Assembly: GCF_036173105.1 (NCBI RefSeq)
Contig: NZ_CP108053.1
Location: 7,192,001 to 7,256,000, forward strand
Source: Streptomyces sp. NBC_00287
GTDB lineage: Bacteria; Actinomycetota; Actinomycetes; Streptomycetales; Streptomycetaceae
Reading direction: 5' to 3'
DNA: 64,000 bases
A program made the position numbers and the translations under genes. The notes under the pieces were generated by a model. It was given only the letters and a program-made list of their open reading frames with translations, did not search any database and had not been told where the DNA came from. Positions 25,868 to 34,161 of this stretch are shown in pieces (the first letter of the stretch is position 1; each line of letters begins with the position of its first letter).

Positions 25868-26910
25868 CCATGATCGACCCGATGGCGGCAGCCAACCTCT
25901 ACCGCCTCGCCTTCGGATTCATCCCCGCACAGATGATCCACGCCGCGGCCCGGCTGCGGCTGCCCGACCTGCTCGCGGAACAGCCCCTGACCGCCGAGGA
26001 GCTGGCGGCACGCACGGATACGCAAGCCCCCGCACTCCGGCGGCTGCTGCGCGGCCTCGCCTCCATCGGTCTGGTGGAGGAGCAGGGCGCGGACGGCTTC
26101 CGGCTGGCTCCGGCGGGCCATTTGCTCCGCTCGGACGTCGAAGGCTCCGTCCGTCCGATGCTGATGCCGTACTTCGGCGAGGCCGTCTGGGCCTCCTGGG
26201 GACGGTTCACCGAATGCCTGCGCACCGGCCGGCCGTCCGTGGAGTCGGTCACCGGAGGCTCGGTGTTCGACCTGTTCGCGGCCGATCCGGAGCTGGGCAC
26301 GGAGTTCCACGCGGCGATGGCGGTCAGCGGCGGGGCGGAGGCCCGGGCACTGGCGCGGTCGTACGACTTCGCCGACGTCAAGACCGTCGTGGACGTCGGC
26401 GGCGGCAACGGCGCCCTGCTCGCCGGGGTGCTCGGGCACCACCCCCATCTGCGCGGCGTCCTGGTCGACACCCCGGTGGGCGTGGCCGGAGCCCCGGACA
26501 CCCTCGCCGCCGCCGGGGTCGCGGACCGCTGCGAGATCCGGGCACAGGACTTCCTCGCCTCCGTGCCCGAGGGCGGCGACCGGTATGTGATCAAGAGTGT
26601 GCTGCACGACTGGGACGACGACAGCTGCGTGACGATCCTGCGCAACTGCCGCCGGGCCATGCCGGACACCGCCCGGGTGCTGATCGTCGAGGTCGTCGCA
26701 CCACCCGTCGTGGACACCACGACCGACCCCTTTCTCACCGTCAGCGACCTCAACCTGATGGTGCTCACCCCCGGCCGGGAGCGGACCGAGGAGGAGTTCA
26801 CGCACCTGCTCGAGGCCGCCGGTCTGCGGCTGACAGGCATCGGCGCTCCGCTCGGCTTCAGCGGCTACCGGGTCATCGAGGCCCGCAGCAGCACCGGAGC
26901 GGCCGAGTGA
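25864..26910 (+). CDS. SAM-dependent O-methyltransferase, COMT/ASMT-like
   Basis: The 348-residue protein has an N-terminal dimerisation winged helix (IHAAARLRLPDLLAE, LRRLLRGLASIGLVEE) and a Rossmann SAM domain with VVDVGGGNGALLAGVL. The catalytic region is SVLHDWDDDSCVTILRNC, where His of HDWDD is the usual base. Enzymes of this type methylate phenol, enol or N-hydroxy oxygens in antibiotic pathways. The GTG start overlaps the P450 stop; an ATG two codons on is equally possible. It precedes an N-oxygenase, so an N-hydroxyl is a conceivable target. Confidence 0.88.
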   Translation: MTMIDPMAAANLYRLAFGFIPAQMIHAAARLRLPDLLAEQPLTAEELAARTDTQAPALRRLLRGLASIGLVEEQGADGFRLAPAGHLLRSDVEGSVRPMLMPYFGEAVWASWGRFTECLRTGRPSVESVTGGSVFDLFAADPELGTEFHAAMAVSGGAEARALARSYDFADVKTVVDVGGGNGALLAGVLGHHPHLRGVLVDTPVGVAGAPDTLAAAGVADRCEIRAQDFLASVPEGGDRYVIKSVLHDWDDDSCVTILRNCRRAMPDTARVLIVEVVAPPVVDTTTDPFLTVSDLNLMVLTPGRERTEEEFTHLLEAAGLRLTGIGAPLGFSGYRVIEARSSTGAAE

Positions 26911-26939
26911 CGCGGCAACACAACGGAGGAACGCAAGCG

Positions 26940-27893
26940 TTGGGAACCATCGAGCAATCCACCGACCACGTCGGGCCTTCCACCCTCCGCCGGCTCGCGG
27001 CGGCCTGGCCCCGGCGGGCCACGGTCCGCACCGACATGGACCAGGTCACCGGTGCGCAGGAGTACGACCCCGAACTGCTCGACTACCCGATCGCGTTGAT
27101 GCCGTTCGCAGAGCACCCCGACTTCCGGAGCGCGCCCGAGGACAAGCGGCGCCTGGTGAACACCCTGGGCTGGATCGCGTACAACGAACGCGTCGTGGCC
27201 GCCGAGGAGTTCGTCGTCAACCCCACCTTCGAGAAGCTCGGTCACGCCGTCTACCCCGGGGTGGACCGCTTCGAGGTGAAGGAGATCGTGCGGCAGTCCC
27301 ATATCGACGAGGTGTGGCACACGTACATGCACATGCTGGGTATGCAGCGCACCCGGGAGGCCAGAGGGATCACCGCCGAACCCGACTGCGGCCACCCGGT
27401 GACCAACCGCCTGCTGTACGAGGCTCAGGACGCGGCCGGCGAGCGCTGGCAGGGGGACCTGCTCTATCTGCTGTGGACGACGGTCGGCGAGGTCAGTGTC
27501 AACGCCTTCCTCGATCTGATGGCACGGGACACGACCGTGCAGCCCCTGCACTCGACCATCGCCCGGCTGCACGCCCGCGACGAGTCCGCGCACGGGCCGG
27601 TCATGGTCGAGGTGATGAAGGACGTCTTCGTCAACCTCAGCGGACGGCAGCGGGACTTCTTCGTGGCGTCCTTGCCCGCCGGTATCAACGCCTTCTGCGC
27701 CGAGGACTTCGACTGGTGGCTGAAGGTCCTCGAGTTCACGGGCATTCCGAAGGCCAGGGACATCATCGGGGACTCCCGGGGCGGAGGGCTCGCGGAGCTG
27801 CTCGTCACCGACTTCTCCGGGATCGTGCGCATGCTGCGGGAGCTGGGTGTCGCGGACCGGGTGGACTTCGACTTCGAGGGGGCCGCGGCATGA
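26940..27893 (+). CDS. AurF-like diiron N-oxygenase
   Basis: The 317-residue helical-bundle protein has the carboxylate and His ligand set of AurF-type diiron enzymes. Glu is seen in RVVAAEEFV, Glu and His in HIDEVWHTY, Glu in TVGEVSVNAF, and His-Glu-His in LHARDESAHG. AurF oxidises an aryl amine to a nitro group through hydroxylamine, and relatives make other N-O or N-N functions. The start is unusual: a TTG nine bases after GGAGGA. No in-frame ATG or GTG is as well placed. The stop overlaps the next gene in ATGA fashion. The amine substrate is not evident. Confidence 0.85.
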   Translation: MGTIEQSTDHVGPSTLRRLAAAWPRRATVRTDMDQVTGAQEYDPELLDYPIALMPFAEHPDFRSAPEDKRRLVNTLGWIAYNERVVAAEEFVVNPTFEKLGHAVYPGVDRFEVKEIVRQSHIDEVWHTYMHMLGMQRTREARGITAEPDCGHPVTNRLLYEAQDAAGERWQGDLLYLLWTTVGEVSVNAFLDLMARDTTVQPLHSTIARLHARDESAHGPVMVEVMKDVFVNLSGRQRDFFVASLPAGINAFCAEDFDWWLKVLEFTGIPKARDIIGDSRGGGLAELLVTDFSGIVRMLRELGVADRVDFDFEGAAA

Positions 27894-28420
27894 TCCTCAC
27901 CGGTCCTGAGATCAGCGAGGCCGCGGTCGACGGGCGGATCGTCATCTCCCCGTTCAACCCGGCCCAGGTGAACCCCAACAGCTACAACGTCTGCCTCGGG
28001 GACAGGTTGCTGACGTACACCGACGACGTCATCGACCCCTACCGCCCCAACGCCACCCGGGAGATCACCATCGGGGAGGACGGTTACGTCCTGCGCCCCG
28101 ACCAGCTCTATCTCGGGCACACCGTGGAACAGGTCGGCTCCGACCAGTATGTGCCGCTGCTCTTCGGGCGGTCCTCGGTCGGGCGGCTCGGGCTCTTCGT
28201 GGAGATCACGGCGCCCATCGGGGACATCGGCTTCCATGGCCAGTGGACGCTGATGCTGTCCCCGGTCCGGCCGCTGCGGGTGTATCCCGGGATGAAGATC
28301 GGCCAGATCATGTTCTTCGTGTCGCTCGGCGAGGTCGACCTCTACCGCGGCAAGTACCAGTCCTCGGCGGGCCCCCAGGAGTCCCGCTACTGGAAGGACG
28401 TGGCGGTGCCGACGACATGA
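27890..28420 (+). CDS. dCTP-deaminase/dUTPase-fold protein, copy A
   Basis: The 176-residue protein follows the dCTP deaminase pattern: GRIVISPFNPAQVNPNSYNV, the nucleotide loop FGRSSVGRLGLFVE, WTLMLSPVRPLRVYPGMKIGQ and KYQSSAGPQESR. The catalytic Glu expected in the WTLE position is Met here, while the Ser-Ser and Arg residues of the loop are kept. The next gene shows the reverse loss. A second copy in a biosynthetic operon is not housekeeping pyrimidine metabolism, so a deoxycytidine- or pterin-like substrate or a scaffold role should be considered. Translation is coupled on both sides. Confidence 0.8.
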   Translation: MILTGPEISEAAVDGRIVISPFNPAQVNPNSYNVCLGDRLLTYTDDVIDPYRPNATREITIGEDGYVLRPDQLYLGHTVEQVGSDQYVPLLFGRSSVGRLGLFVEITAPIGDIGFHGQWTLMLSPVRPLRVYPGMKIGQIMFFVSLGEVDLYRGKYQSSAGPQESRYWKDVAVPTT

Positions 28421-28944
28421 TCCTCACCCGGGAAGCCATCGCCACCGCCGTGGAACGCGGTGACATCGTCATCGAGCCCTTCGACGCCGACCGGATCTCC
28501 CCGAACGCCTATGACTGGCGCCTCGGGGACCGGATCCGGATCTGCGAGGGCGACGAACTGGACGCCGCGGCCGCGACCCGCGTCACCGAGCACCTCATTC
28601 CCGCCGAGGGCATGGTGCTCCGTCCTGGACAGCTCTACCTCGGCGTCACCCACGAACGCACCCACTCCGAGCACTACGCCCAGATGATCAACGGCGACCG
28701 CAGCCTCGGCGCGCTGGGCATCTGGGTCCATGTGTCCGCTCCGCTCGGGCATGTCGGTCACGCCATCCACTGGACCCTGGAGATCCGGGTGGCGCGGCCG
28801 GTCCGGGTCTATCCGCTGATGCCGTTCGGGAAGATCGTCTTCCTGGTCGCCTCCGGGGCGGTCTCCAGCTACCAGGACCTGGGCCGCAAGTACACCCGGA
28901 CCAGCGGGATCGACATCTCGCGGCTGTACGAGGAACTGCGATGA
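28417..28944 (+). CDS. dCTP-deaminase/dUTPase-fold protein, copy B
   Basis: This 175-residue paralog of the preceding gene reads RISPNAYDWRLGDRIRICEG at its N-terminus and ends with KYTRTSGIDISRLYEEL. It keeps the catalytic-type Glu in HWTLEIRVARPVRVYP. The loop that should read GRSSxGRLG is INGDRSLGALGIWVH, losing the second Ser and the second Arg. Because active sites of this family lie between subunits and use residues of both, copy A and copy B could form one complementary hetero-oligomer. The overlapping start (ATGA) supports equal synthesis. The reaction is unknown. Confidence 0.78.
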   Translation: MILTREAIATAVERGDIVIEPFDADRISPNAYDWRLGDRIRICEGDELDAAAATRVTEHLIPAEGMVLRPGQLYLGVTHERTHSEHYAQMINGDRSLGALGIWVHVSAPLGHVGHAIHWTLEIRVARPVRVYPLMPFGKIVFLVASGAVSSYQDLGRKYTRTSGIDISRLYEELR

Positions 28945-30035
28945 GCGGGCCGCGGGTGCTGACCGGGCTCGATCTGCCGTGGGGCAGCCCGGGCGGCAGC
29001 GTCGAACTGCTCAAGGACCTGTATCTGGACCCCTCCGGGCCGCTGACGGCGAGCACGTTCATGCTGGTACCGGACGGCTCCCCGCCCCCCGCCGAGGGCG
29101 TCCCCGCCCTGCTGGACGTCCCCGGCAAACAGCTGACCGGCGACGGCTTCTGGGCCTACGTCGACCGGCTGACGGACGCTGTCACCGCCCGCTTCCCGCA
29201 CGCCGAGCAGGACGTCGTCCATCTCCAGCACCTCGCCTTCGGCGCCACACCGGCGCTGCTGCGGGGCTATCCCAAGCAGCCCGCCATCGGCCTGGTGCAC
29301 GGCACGGACCTGCTGTTCGCCGCCGAGTACGAGACCCAGGGCGAGGTACTGCGGGAAGCGGTCTCGGCCGCGCGCTCCCTGGTCGTGCCGACCGCCGGGA
29401 TGGCCGACCAACTGCGTCGCCTGGTCCCGGAGTTGGAAGACGGCCGTATCGTCCACATCCCCTGGGGAGTCCCCGACGCGCTGCTGGCCGAGCCGCCCGC
29501 GCGGAGCCGCCGGGACGACGGGGAGCTGCGGGTGCTGTACGCCGGCCGGCTCACCGCGGAGAAGGGGGCCGCCGAACTGGTCGCCGCGCTGTCCGGCGTA
29601 CCGGGACTGCGGCTGAGCATGGCCGCGCCGGTGGCCGAGTTCCGGCGTCTTGCCGCCGAGCGGGACCTGTCGGCCGTACACCATCTGGGCTGGCTGAGCC
29701 GGCGGGAGCTGTGGGCGGCGTTCGCCGAGCACGATCTGCTGGTGGTGCCGTCCGCGAAGCTCGAGGCGTTCGGTCTGGTGGCGGTGGAGGCCCAGGCCTG
29801 CGGGCTTCCGGTGGCCTACCAGCCGGTGCCGGGGCTCAAGGACGCGCTCGGCGACTCGGCCCTGCCCCTCGACCTGCTCGCCGATCCGCGGCGCGCCCTG
29901 GCCGAGCTCACCGGGCTGCGCGACGACCCCGGTGCGCTGGAGGAACTGCGCCGGTCCGGATTCCGCAACGCGGCACGCTTCCCGCTCTCCAGGACCGCCC
30001 GCGAACTGGCCGCCCTCTCCACCCAGGTGCAGTGA
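28941..30035 (+). CDS. Glycosyltransferase family 4
   Basis: The 364-residue GT-B retaining glycosyltransferase has RVLYAGRLTAEKGAAELV in the donor domain and the GT4 motif LEAFGLVAVEAQACGLPVAY, where the acidic residues bind the nucleotide sugar. It lacks the His-dependent inverting motif of the GT1 enzymes in the RiPP block, so it makes a different linkage. The start overlaps the stop of the deaminase-like gene. The next gene encodes a sugar-phosphate-type HAD enzyme that could serve the same sugar. Confidence 0.87.
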   Translation: MSGPRVLTGLDLPWGSPGGSVELLKDLYLDPSGPLTASTFMLVPDGSPPPAEGVPALLDVPGKQLTGDGFWAYVDRLTDAVTARFPHAEQDVVHLQHLAFGATPALLRGYPKQPAIGLVHGTDLLFAAEYETQGEVLREAVSAARSLVVPTAGMADQLRRLVPELEDGRIVHIPWGVPDALLAEPPARSRRDDGELRVLYAGRLTAEKGAAELVAALSGVPGLRLSMAAPVAEFRRLAAERDLSAVHHLGWLSRRELWAAFAEHDLLVVPSAKLEAFGLVAVEAQACGLPVAYQPVPGLKDALGDSALPLDLLADPRRALAELTGLRDDPGALEELRRSGFRNAARFPLSRTARELAALSTQVQ

Positions 30036-30062
30036 GCCACCGACCGTCCGAAGGAACACGAC

Positions 30063-30716
30063 ATGTACACCGCCGCGCTGTTCGACCTAGACGGCACCCT
30101 GATCGACACGGAGCCCCGCAGCCATGAAGCGTGGTCGCGGCTCTTCCGCAACCATGGAGTCCCCTACGACGAGGCCACCATCAAGGGCTTCGCCGGCCGG
30201 CCCGGCAGAGAGGCGCTCCACGACCACCTCCCGCGCTTCCCCGGCCACACCGCGGACGAACTCTTCGCGGAAGCCCTCGGTTACACGACGCTCCCCGACA
30301 TGCCTCCCGTCAAAGCCGTACCCGGAGCCCTGGAACTGGTCGTCCGGCTGAAGGGGTTGGGGGTGCCGCTCGGCCTGGTCACCTCGGGCACACGGGAGTA
30401 CGCCCGGCACGAGCTCGGTGCGGTGGGGGCGTTGGGCTTCTTCGATGTGCTGGTCACGTCGGACGATGTGAGCCGGGGCAAGCCGGATCCGGAGGGATGC
30501 CTCAAGTGCTGTGCGGCGCTGGGCGTCGAGCCCTCCACCGTCGTGGTGTTCGAGGACGCCCCGGCCGGGGTGGCGGCGGCGAAGAGCGCGGGCGCCGACT
30601 GTGTGGCGATCACCTCCACCCAGTCGCCCGAGGCGCTGGCGGCGGCGGATCTGATCGTCCCGGATCTCACCGGTGTGTCCTGGCCGCCGCAGATCTCGTC
30701 CTCCTCGGAGGGCTGA
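30063..30716 (+). CDS. HAD-superfamily phosphatase/phosphomutase
   Basis: The 217-residue HAD protein has motif I FDLDGTLIDTEP, motif II GLVTSGTREYARHE, and the late motif GKPDPEGCLKC with VVFEDAPAGVAA. The helical cap between motifs I and II is of the beta-phosphoglucomutase/phosphoglycolate-phosphatase type. It probably acts on a phosphorylated intermediate or sugar phosphate. It starts 27 bases after the GT4 gene and is followed after three bases by CutC. Confidence 0.85.
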   Translation: MYTAALFDLDGTLIDTEPRSHEAWSRLFRNHGVPYDEATIKGFAGRPGREALHDHLPRFPGHTADELFAEALGYTTLPDMPPVKAVPGALELVVRLKGLGVPLGLVTSGTREYARHELGAVGALGFFDVLVTSDDVSRGKPDPEGCLKCCAALGVEPSTVVVFEDAPAGVAAAKSAGADCVAITSTQSPEALAAADLIVPDLTGVSWPPQISSSSEG

Positions 30717-30719
30717 GCC

Positions 30720-31418
30720 GTGGCGATTCTGGAAGTGGTCGTCACCAGTGCCGAGGAGGCCCTCGTGGCCGTCGCGGGCGGCGCCGACCGGCTGGAGCTG
30801 GCGGCGGACATGGAAGCCGACGGTATGACCCCCTCGCTCGCGGAGTTCGTCCGCACCCGGGAGGCCGTCGGCGTTCCGCTGCGCGTCATGCTGCGCGACA
30901 AGGGCGGCTTCCAGGCCGCCGACCTCGACGAACTCCGCGCCGAAGCAGCGGCGTTGAGGGCGGCCGGCGCCGAGGAGTTCGTGCTCGGATTCCTCAACCC
31001 CGACGGTGCGCCGGACCTGCCCGCGGTCCGCGCCGTGCTCGACGCGGTTGACGGCTGCCGCTGGACGTTCCACCGGGCCGTGGACCACGCGGCCGACCGG
31101 ACCGCGGTCCGGCGGGCCATCGAGGGGCTGCCCGGCCTCGACACCGTCCTGTCCGCGGGCAGCGCCACCGGTGTCGCGGCGGGCCTGGACACCCTGCTCG
31201 CGGAGGCGGACCGACAGGGCGAGCCGGGCTACACCATGGCCGTCATGGCCGGCGGAGGGCTCACCGCGGAGCATGTCCCCGCGCTGCGCGCCCGCGGTGT
31301 CGACGCCTTCCACGTCGGTACGTCGGTCCGCCGCCGGGGCTGGGACAGTCCCGTCGACCCGGCCGCCGTACGCCGATGGCAGCGCGTCATCGAGGCGGCG
31401 CGGAACGACGCGGGCTGA
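30720..31418 (+). CDS. CutC-like TIM-barrel protein
   Basis: The 232-residue protein matches the CutC family by GGADRLELAADMEADGMTPS near the start and by GSATGVAAGLDTLL and VMAGGGLTAEHV later. CutC was first linked to copper tolerance, but its enzymatic role is unclear in most bacteria. In this operon it may be a repurposed aldolase-like or lyase-like barrel. It uses a GTG start three bases after the HAD stop and lies between HAD and HIT enzymes. Confidence 0.8.
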   Translation: MAILEVVVTSAEEALVAVAGGADRLELAADMEADGMTPSLAEFVRTREAVGVPLRVMLRDKGGFQAADLDELRAEAAALRAAGAEEFVLGFLNPDGAPDLPAVRAVLDAVDGCRWTFHRAVDHAADRTAVRRAIEGLPGLDTVLSAGSATGVAAGLDTLLAEADRQGEPGYTMAVMAGGGLTAEHVPALRARGVDAFHVGTSVRRRGWDSPVDPAAVRRWQRVIEAARNDAG

Positions 31419-31419
31419 C

Positions 31420-31830
31420 ATGGCGGCCGAGTGCGTGTTCTGCGACATCGTGGCGGGCCGGCTCCATGCGGAGATCCTCTTCGAGGACGAGCGGACCGTC
31501 GCCTTTCTCGACAACACCGCGGTGATGGAGGGCCACACCCTCGTCATCCCCAAGCAGCACGCGGCCGACATCTGGGCGGTCTCCGAGGACGACGCGGCGG
31601 CCGTGATGCGTACGGTCCACCGCATGGCCGCGGTCCTCGACGGCGTCCTCGAGCCGGACGGCATGACCCTGTTCCAGGCGAACCGGCCCGCGGGCTGGCA
31701 GGACGTGTTCCATCTCCACGTCCACCTGGTGCCGCGGCTGGACTCCGACCATCTGCACCGCCCCTGGTACGTGGACCGCGCCGACCCGGCCGCCCTGGCG
31801 AGGACCCGCCACCGCATCCTCGCCCCCTGA
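31420..31830 (+). CDS. HIT-family nucleotide hydrolase/transferase
   Basis: The 136-residue protein has the histidine triad HLHVHLVPR near residue 100 and the N-terminal CVFCDIVAGRL with a Cys pair that may bind zinc. HIT proteins act on alpha-phosphates of nucleotides, for example Ap4A, nucleotidyl-sugars or aminoacyl adenylates. Next to two dCTP-deaminase-like genes and a HAD phosphatase this strengthens the case for nucleotide chemistry in the operon. It begins one base after the CutC stop. Confidence 0.88.
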   Translation: MAAECVFCDIVAGRLHAEILFEDERTVAFLDNTAVMEGHTLVIPKQHAADIWAVSEDDAAAVMRTVHRMAAVLDGVLEPDGMTLFQANRPAGWQDVFHLHVHLVPRLDSDHLHRPWYVDRADPAALARTRHRILAP

Positions 31831-31849
31831 AACGAGCCTGGAGTACCGC

Positions 31850-32854
31850 ATGCACTACCTCCATCGAGCGGCCTCGAACCGCCCCTACTTCAGCGCGGAC
31901 GCGGAGACCTACCTCAGTCCGACGCCACTGCGGAAGATCGAGAAAACACGGCCGCTGCGCGTGCTCTCCGAAGAGGACTTCGCGTTCTGGCAGACGTACG
32001 GCTATGTCGTCGTCCGCGAGGCGATATCCCCCGCGGCCGCGCAGCGCCTGCTGGAGTTCGCCTGGGACTTCCAGGGACTCGACCCCGACCGCCCCGAAAC
32101 CTGGTACGAGGAACGGGAGTTCCGCTCCGACCTCGACCGCGACCTGTACGTCTACGGCTTCGTGGAGGCGTACCACCACCAGCTCATCTGGGACAGCCGC
32201 CAGACCCAGCGGGTCCACGACGCGTTCGTCGACGTCTGGGACTGCGAGGAGCTGTGGGTCACGCTGGACCGGCTCAACCTCAACCCGCCCAACATCAAGA
32301 ACCGTTCGCGCTCCCTGATCGAACCCACCGACGAGGGTTTCGACATCGAGCTGCACTGGGACGTGGACACCACCCTCGAGGTGCTGCCGCAGCGCGTCCA
32401 GGGCATCATCGCGCTCAACGACACCGCGCCCGAACTGGGCGGCTTCCAGTGCGTGCCGGAGCTGTTCCGGCAGTTCGACCAGTGGCGGGTCGCCCAGCCG
32501 GCGGCCCGCGATCCCATCCGGCCCGCGATCGACCGCAGGGACTTCCCGCTGGTCCGGCCCGACCTGCGCGCCGGTGACCTGCTGATCTTCAACGGGCTGC
32601 TGGCGCACGGCGTGGCGCCCAACTCCGGCGGCTCGGTCCGCGCGGTCCAGTACCTGTCGATGATGCCCGCACTGGAGGAACACGAGGAGCTGAAGCGCTC
32701 GCGCGTCGACTCCTGGCGCACCCTCAGCACACCGGACTGGAACGGGACGTTGCTCGGAGACGCGGTGCGGCACGAGTCGCTCCGGTACGGCGCCGCGACC
32801 CTGAACAGCCTCGGCCGGAAAGTCCTGGGCCTGGACTCCTGGGGCGCACGGTGA
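31850..32854 (+). CDS. Phytanoyl-CoA dioxygenase-like Fe(II)/2-oxoglutarate oxygenase
   Basis: The 334-residue double-stranded beta-helix protein has the iron-binding His-x-Asp in IELHWDVDTTLEVLPQ. The distal His lies in FNGLLAHGVAPNSGGSVRAVQY, with the Arg that binds 2-oxoglutarate. Members of this family hydroxylate, chlorinate or epoxidise small molecules. The ATG lies 19 bases after the HIT stop, and the stop overlaps the next start. The substrate is unknown; the residue context favours a free or carrier-independent small molecule because no carrier protein exists here. Confidence 0.86.
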   Translation: MHYLHRAASNRPYFSADAETYLSPTPLRKIEKTRPLRVLSEEDFAFWQTYGYVVVREAISPAAAQRLLEFAWDFQGLDPDRPETWYEEREFRSDLDRDLYVYGFVEAYHHQLIWDSRQTQRVHDAFVDVWDCEELWVTLDRLNLNPPNIKNRSRSLIEPTDEGFDIELHWDVDTTLEVLPQRVQGIIALNDTAPELGGFQCVPELFRQFDQWRVAQPAARDPIRPAIDRRDFPLVRPDLRAGDLLIFNGLLAHGVAPNSGGSVRAVQYLSMMPALEEHEELKRSRVDSWRTLSTPDWNGTLLGDAVRHESLRYGAATLNSLGRKVLGLDSWGAR

Positions 32855-34161
32855 ACCCGCGCGGTGTCTGCCTGGTCCTCCCCACCAACCGGGCGTGTTC
32901 CCCCATGATCTCCGCCATCGGCCAGGAGGCGAACCATGCGGCCCGTCACTTCGACGTCGACGTCCACCTGCTGATCCTCGACTCCTGCGACGAGCGCACC
33001 TACGCCGAGCACGCCCGAGTCGTGGCCGGGCTGGACCCGGCGCCGAACGTGACCGTCCACCATCTCGACGAGGCCCGCCAGCGGGACTTCCTGCGGACCG
33101 TGATCGACCGGGCCCGGCTCCCGAAGCCGGACCTGATGCTCGACCTGATGCTCCCGGCCGACGTCTCCTACGGAGCCTGCACCAACCGCGCCTTCCTGAT
33201 CGCCGCCGCGCTCGGCTGCCGCTCGGTGCACCGCCGGGACTCGGACGCCAACTACCAGGCCTGGAAGGGCAGTCAGGCCTTCCCCGTACACCCTGAGCTG
33301 ACCTCGCTGGGAAAGCGCGCTGCCGAGGCATCGGCCGGAGTCTCGGAGACGGACCTCGATCCCGCGTACACCGATCGCCCGGTCTCGATGGTGGGCGGCT
33401 CCTTCATCGGTGAACCGTCCGTGGACCTCGGTGAGATGCGGCGACTGGACGCTGCGGTCCACGACAACGTAGTCAGCCTGTGGGCGCCCGGCCACTGGTC
33501 GGACGAGCAGAAGCGACAGCTGGTCGAGGAGTCCTTCACCGGAGCGGGCACCGCCCCGTACACCGGGGACCACTCGACGCTCACCCTGGTCGACCCCATG
33601 CGGGTGGACATGTGCAACATCGCCTTCGACAGCAGGGTGTACGAGCGGCTGCCGCTGCCACCCGCCCGGAACACCATCGGCAGCGACTACTTCCTCATCC
33701 ACCTGGTCCACGACGCCACCCTCCCCGGCGTCCTGCACAACCGCCACATCGAGAACTTCCACACCCCGGAACGCCGCGCGGACGCCGGGTTCATGGCCTA
33801 CCAGACCCGGTTCGTGAAGTTCCTGCTGTCGATGCTCTACTTCCACTTCGTCTACGACCGGATGGCCGCGGCCGGCGCCTCGCTCCTCGACGACCGGCAA
33901 CAGGTCCGTGCCGAGGCAGTCGCCGAACTCCTGTGGGAGAGCACCGAGTTGGACCGCGCCGAGAACGAATGGCGCCTGGAGCGCGTGGACAGCGCGTACC
34001 GCAAGCTGGGGGGCAGATATGCGCGGTTCGCCGAGGCGCTCGCGCCGCGTCGTGCGCGGCTGCTCGACGAGGCCCGGCAGGACATCGAGGACTTCGCGCT
34101 GCTGGCCGAGGCCTGGGGCCCGCTGGTGCGGGCGAGCCGGGACACCGGAGTGGTCACGTGA
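32851..34161 (+). CDS. Large protein of unknown function (DUF6271-like)
   Basis: The 436-residue soluble protein begins MNPRGVCLVLPTNRACSPMI. It holds segments DLMLDLMLPADVSYGACTNRAF and SVHRRDSDANYQAW that recall the nucleotide-binding half of a GT-A or GT-B fold, and HLVHDATLPGVLHNRHIENFH. I recall similar proteins in actinobacterial clusters with a DUF6271 label, but I cannot assign an activity. It is translationally coupled to the dioxygenase before it and the PLP decarboxylase after it. A glycosyltransferase-like transferase role is possible. Confidence 0.65.
   Translation: MNPRGVCLVLPTNRACSPMISAIGQEANHAARHFDVDVHLLILDSCDERTYAEHARVVAGLDPAPNVTVHHLDEARQRDFLRTVIDRARLPKPDLMLDLMLPADVSYGACTNRAFLIAAALGCRSVHRRDSDANYQAWKGSQAFPVHPELTSLGKRAAEASAGVSETDLDPAYTDRPVSMVGGSFIGEPSVDLGEMRRLDAAVHDNVVSLWAPGHWSDEQKRQLVEESFTGAGTAPYTGDHSTLTLVDPMRVDMCNIAFDSRVYERLPLPPARNTIGSDYFLIHLVHDATLPGVLHNRHIENFHTPERRADAGFMAYQTRFVKFLLSMLYFHFVYDRMAAAGASLLDDRQQVRAEAVAELLWESTELDRAENEWRLERVDSAYRKLGGRYARFAEALAPRRARLLDEARQDIEDFALLAEAWGPLVRASRDTGVVT

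Noticed and set aside
27890..28944. Housekeeping dCTP deaminase
   Set aside because: There are two copies with altered active sites inside a tailoring operon, unlike a single conserved dcd gene.
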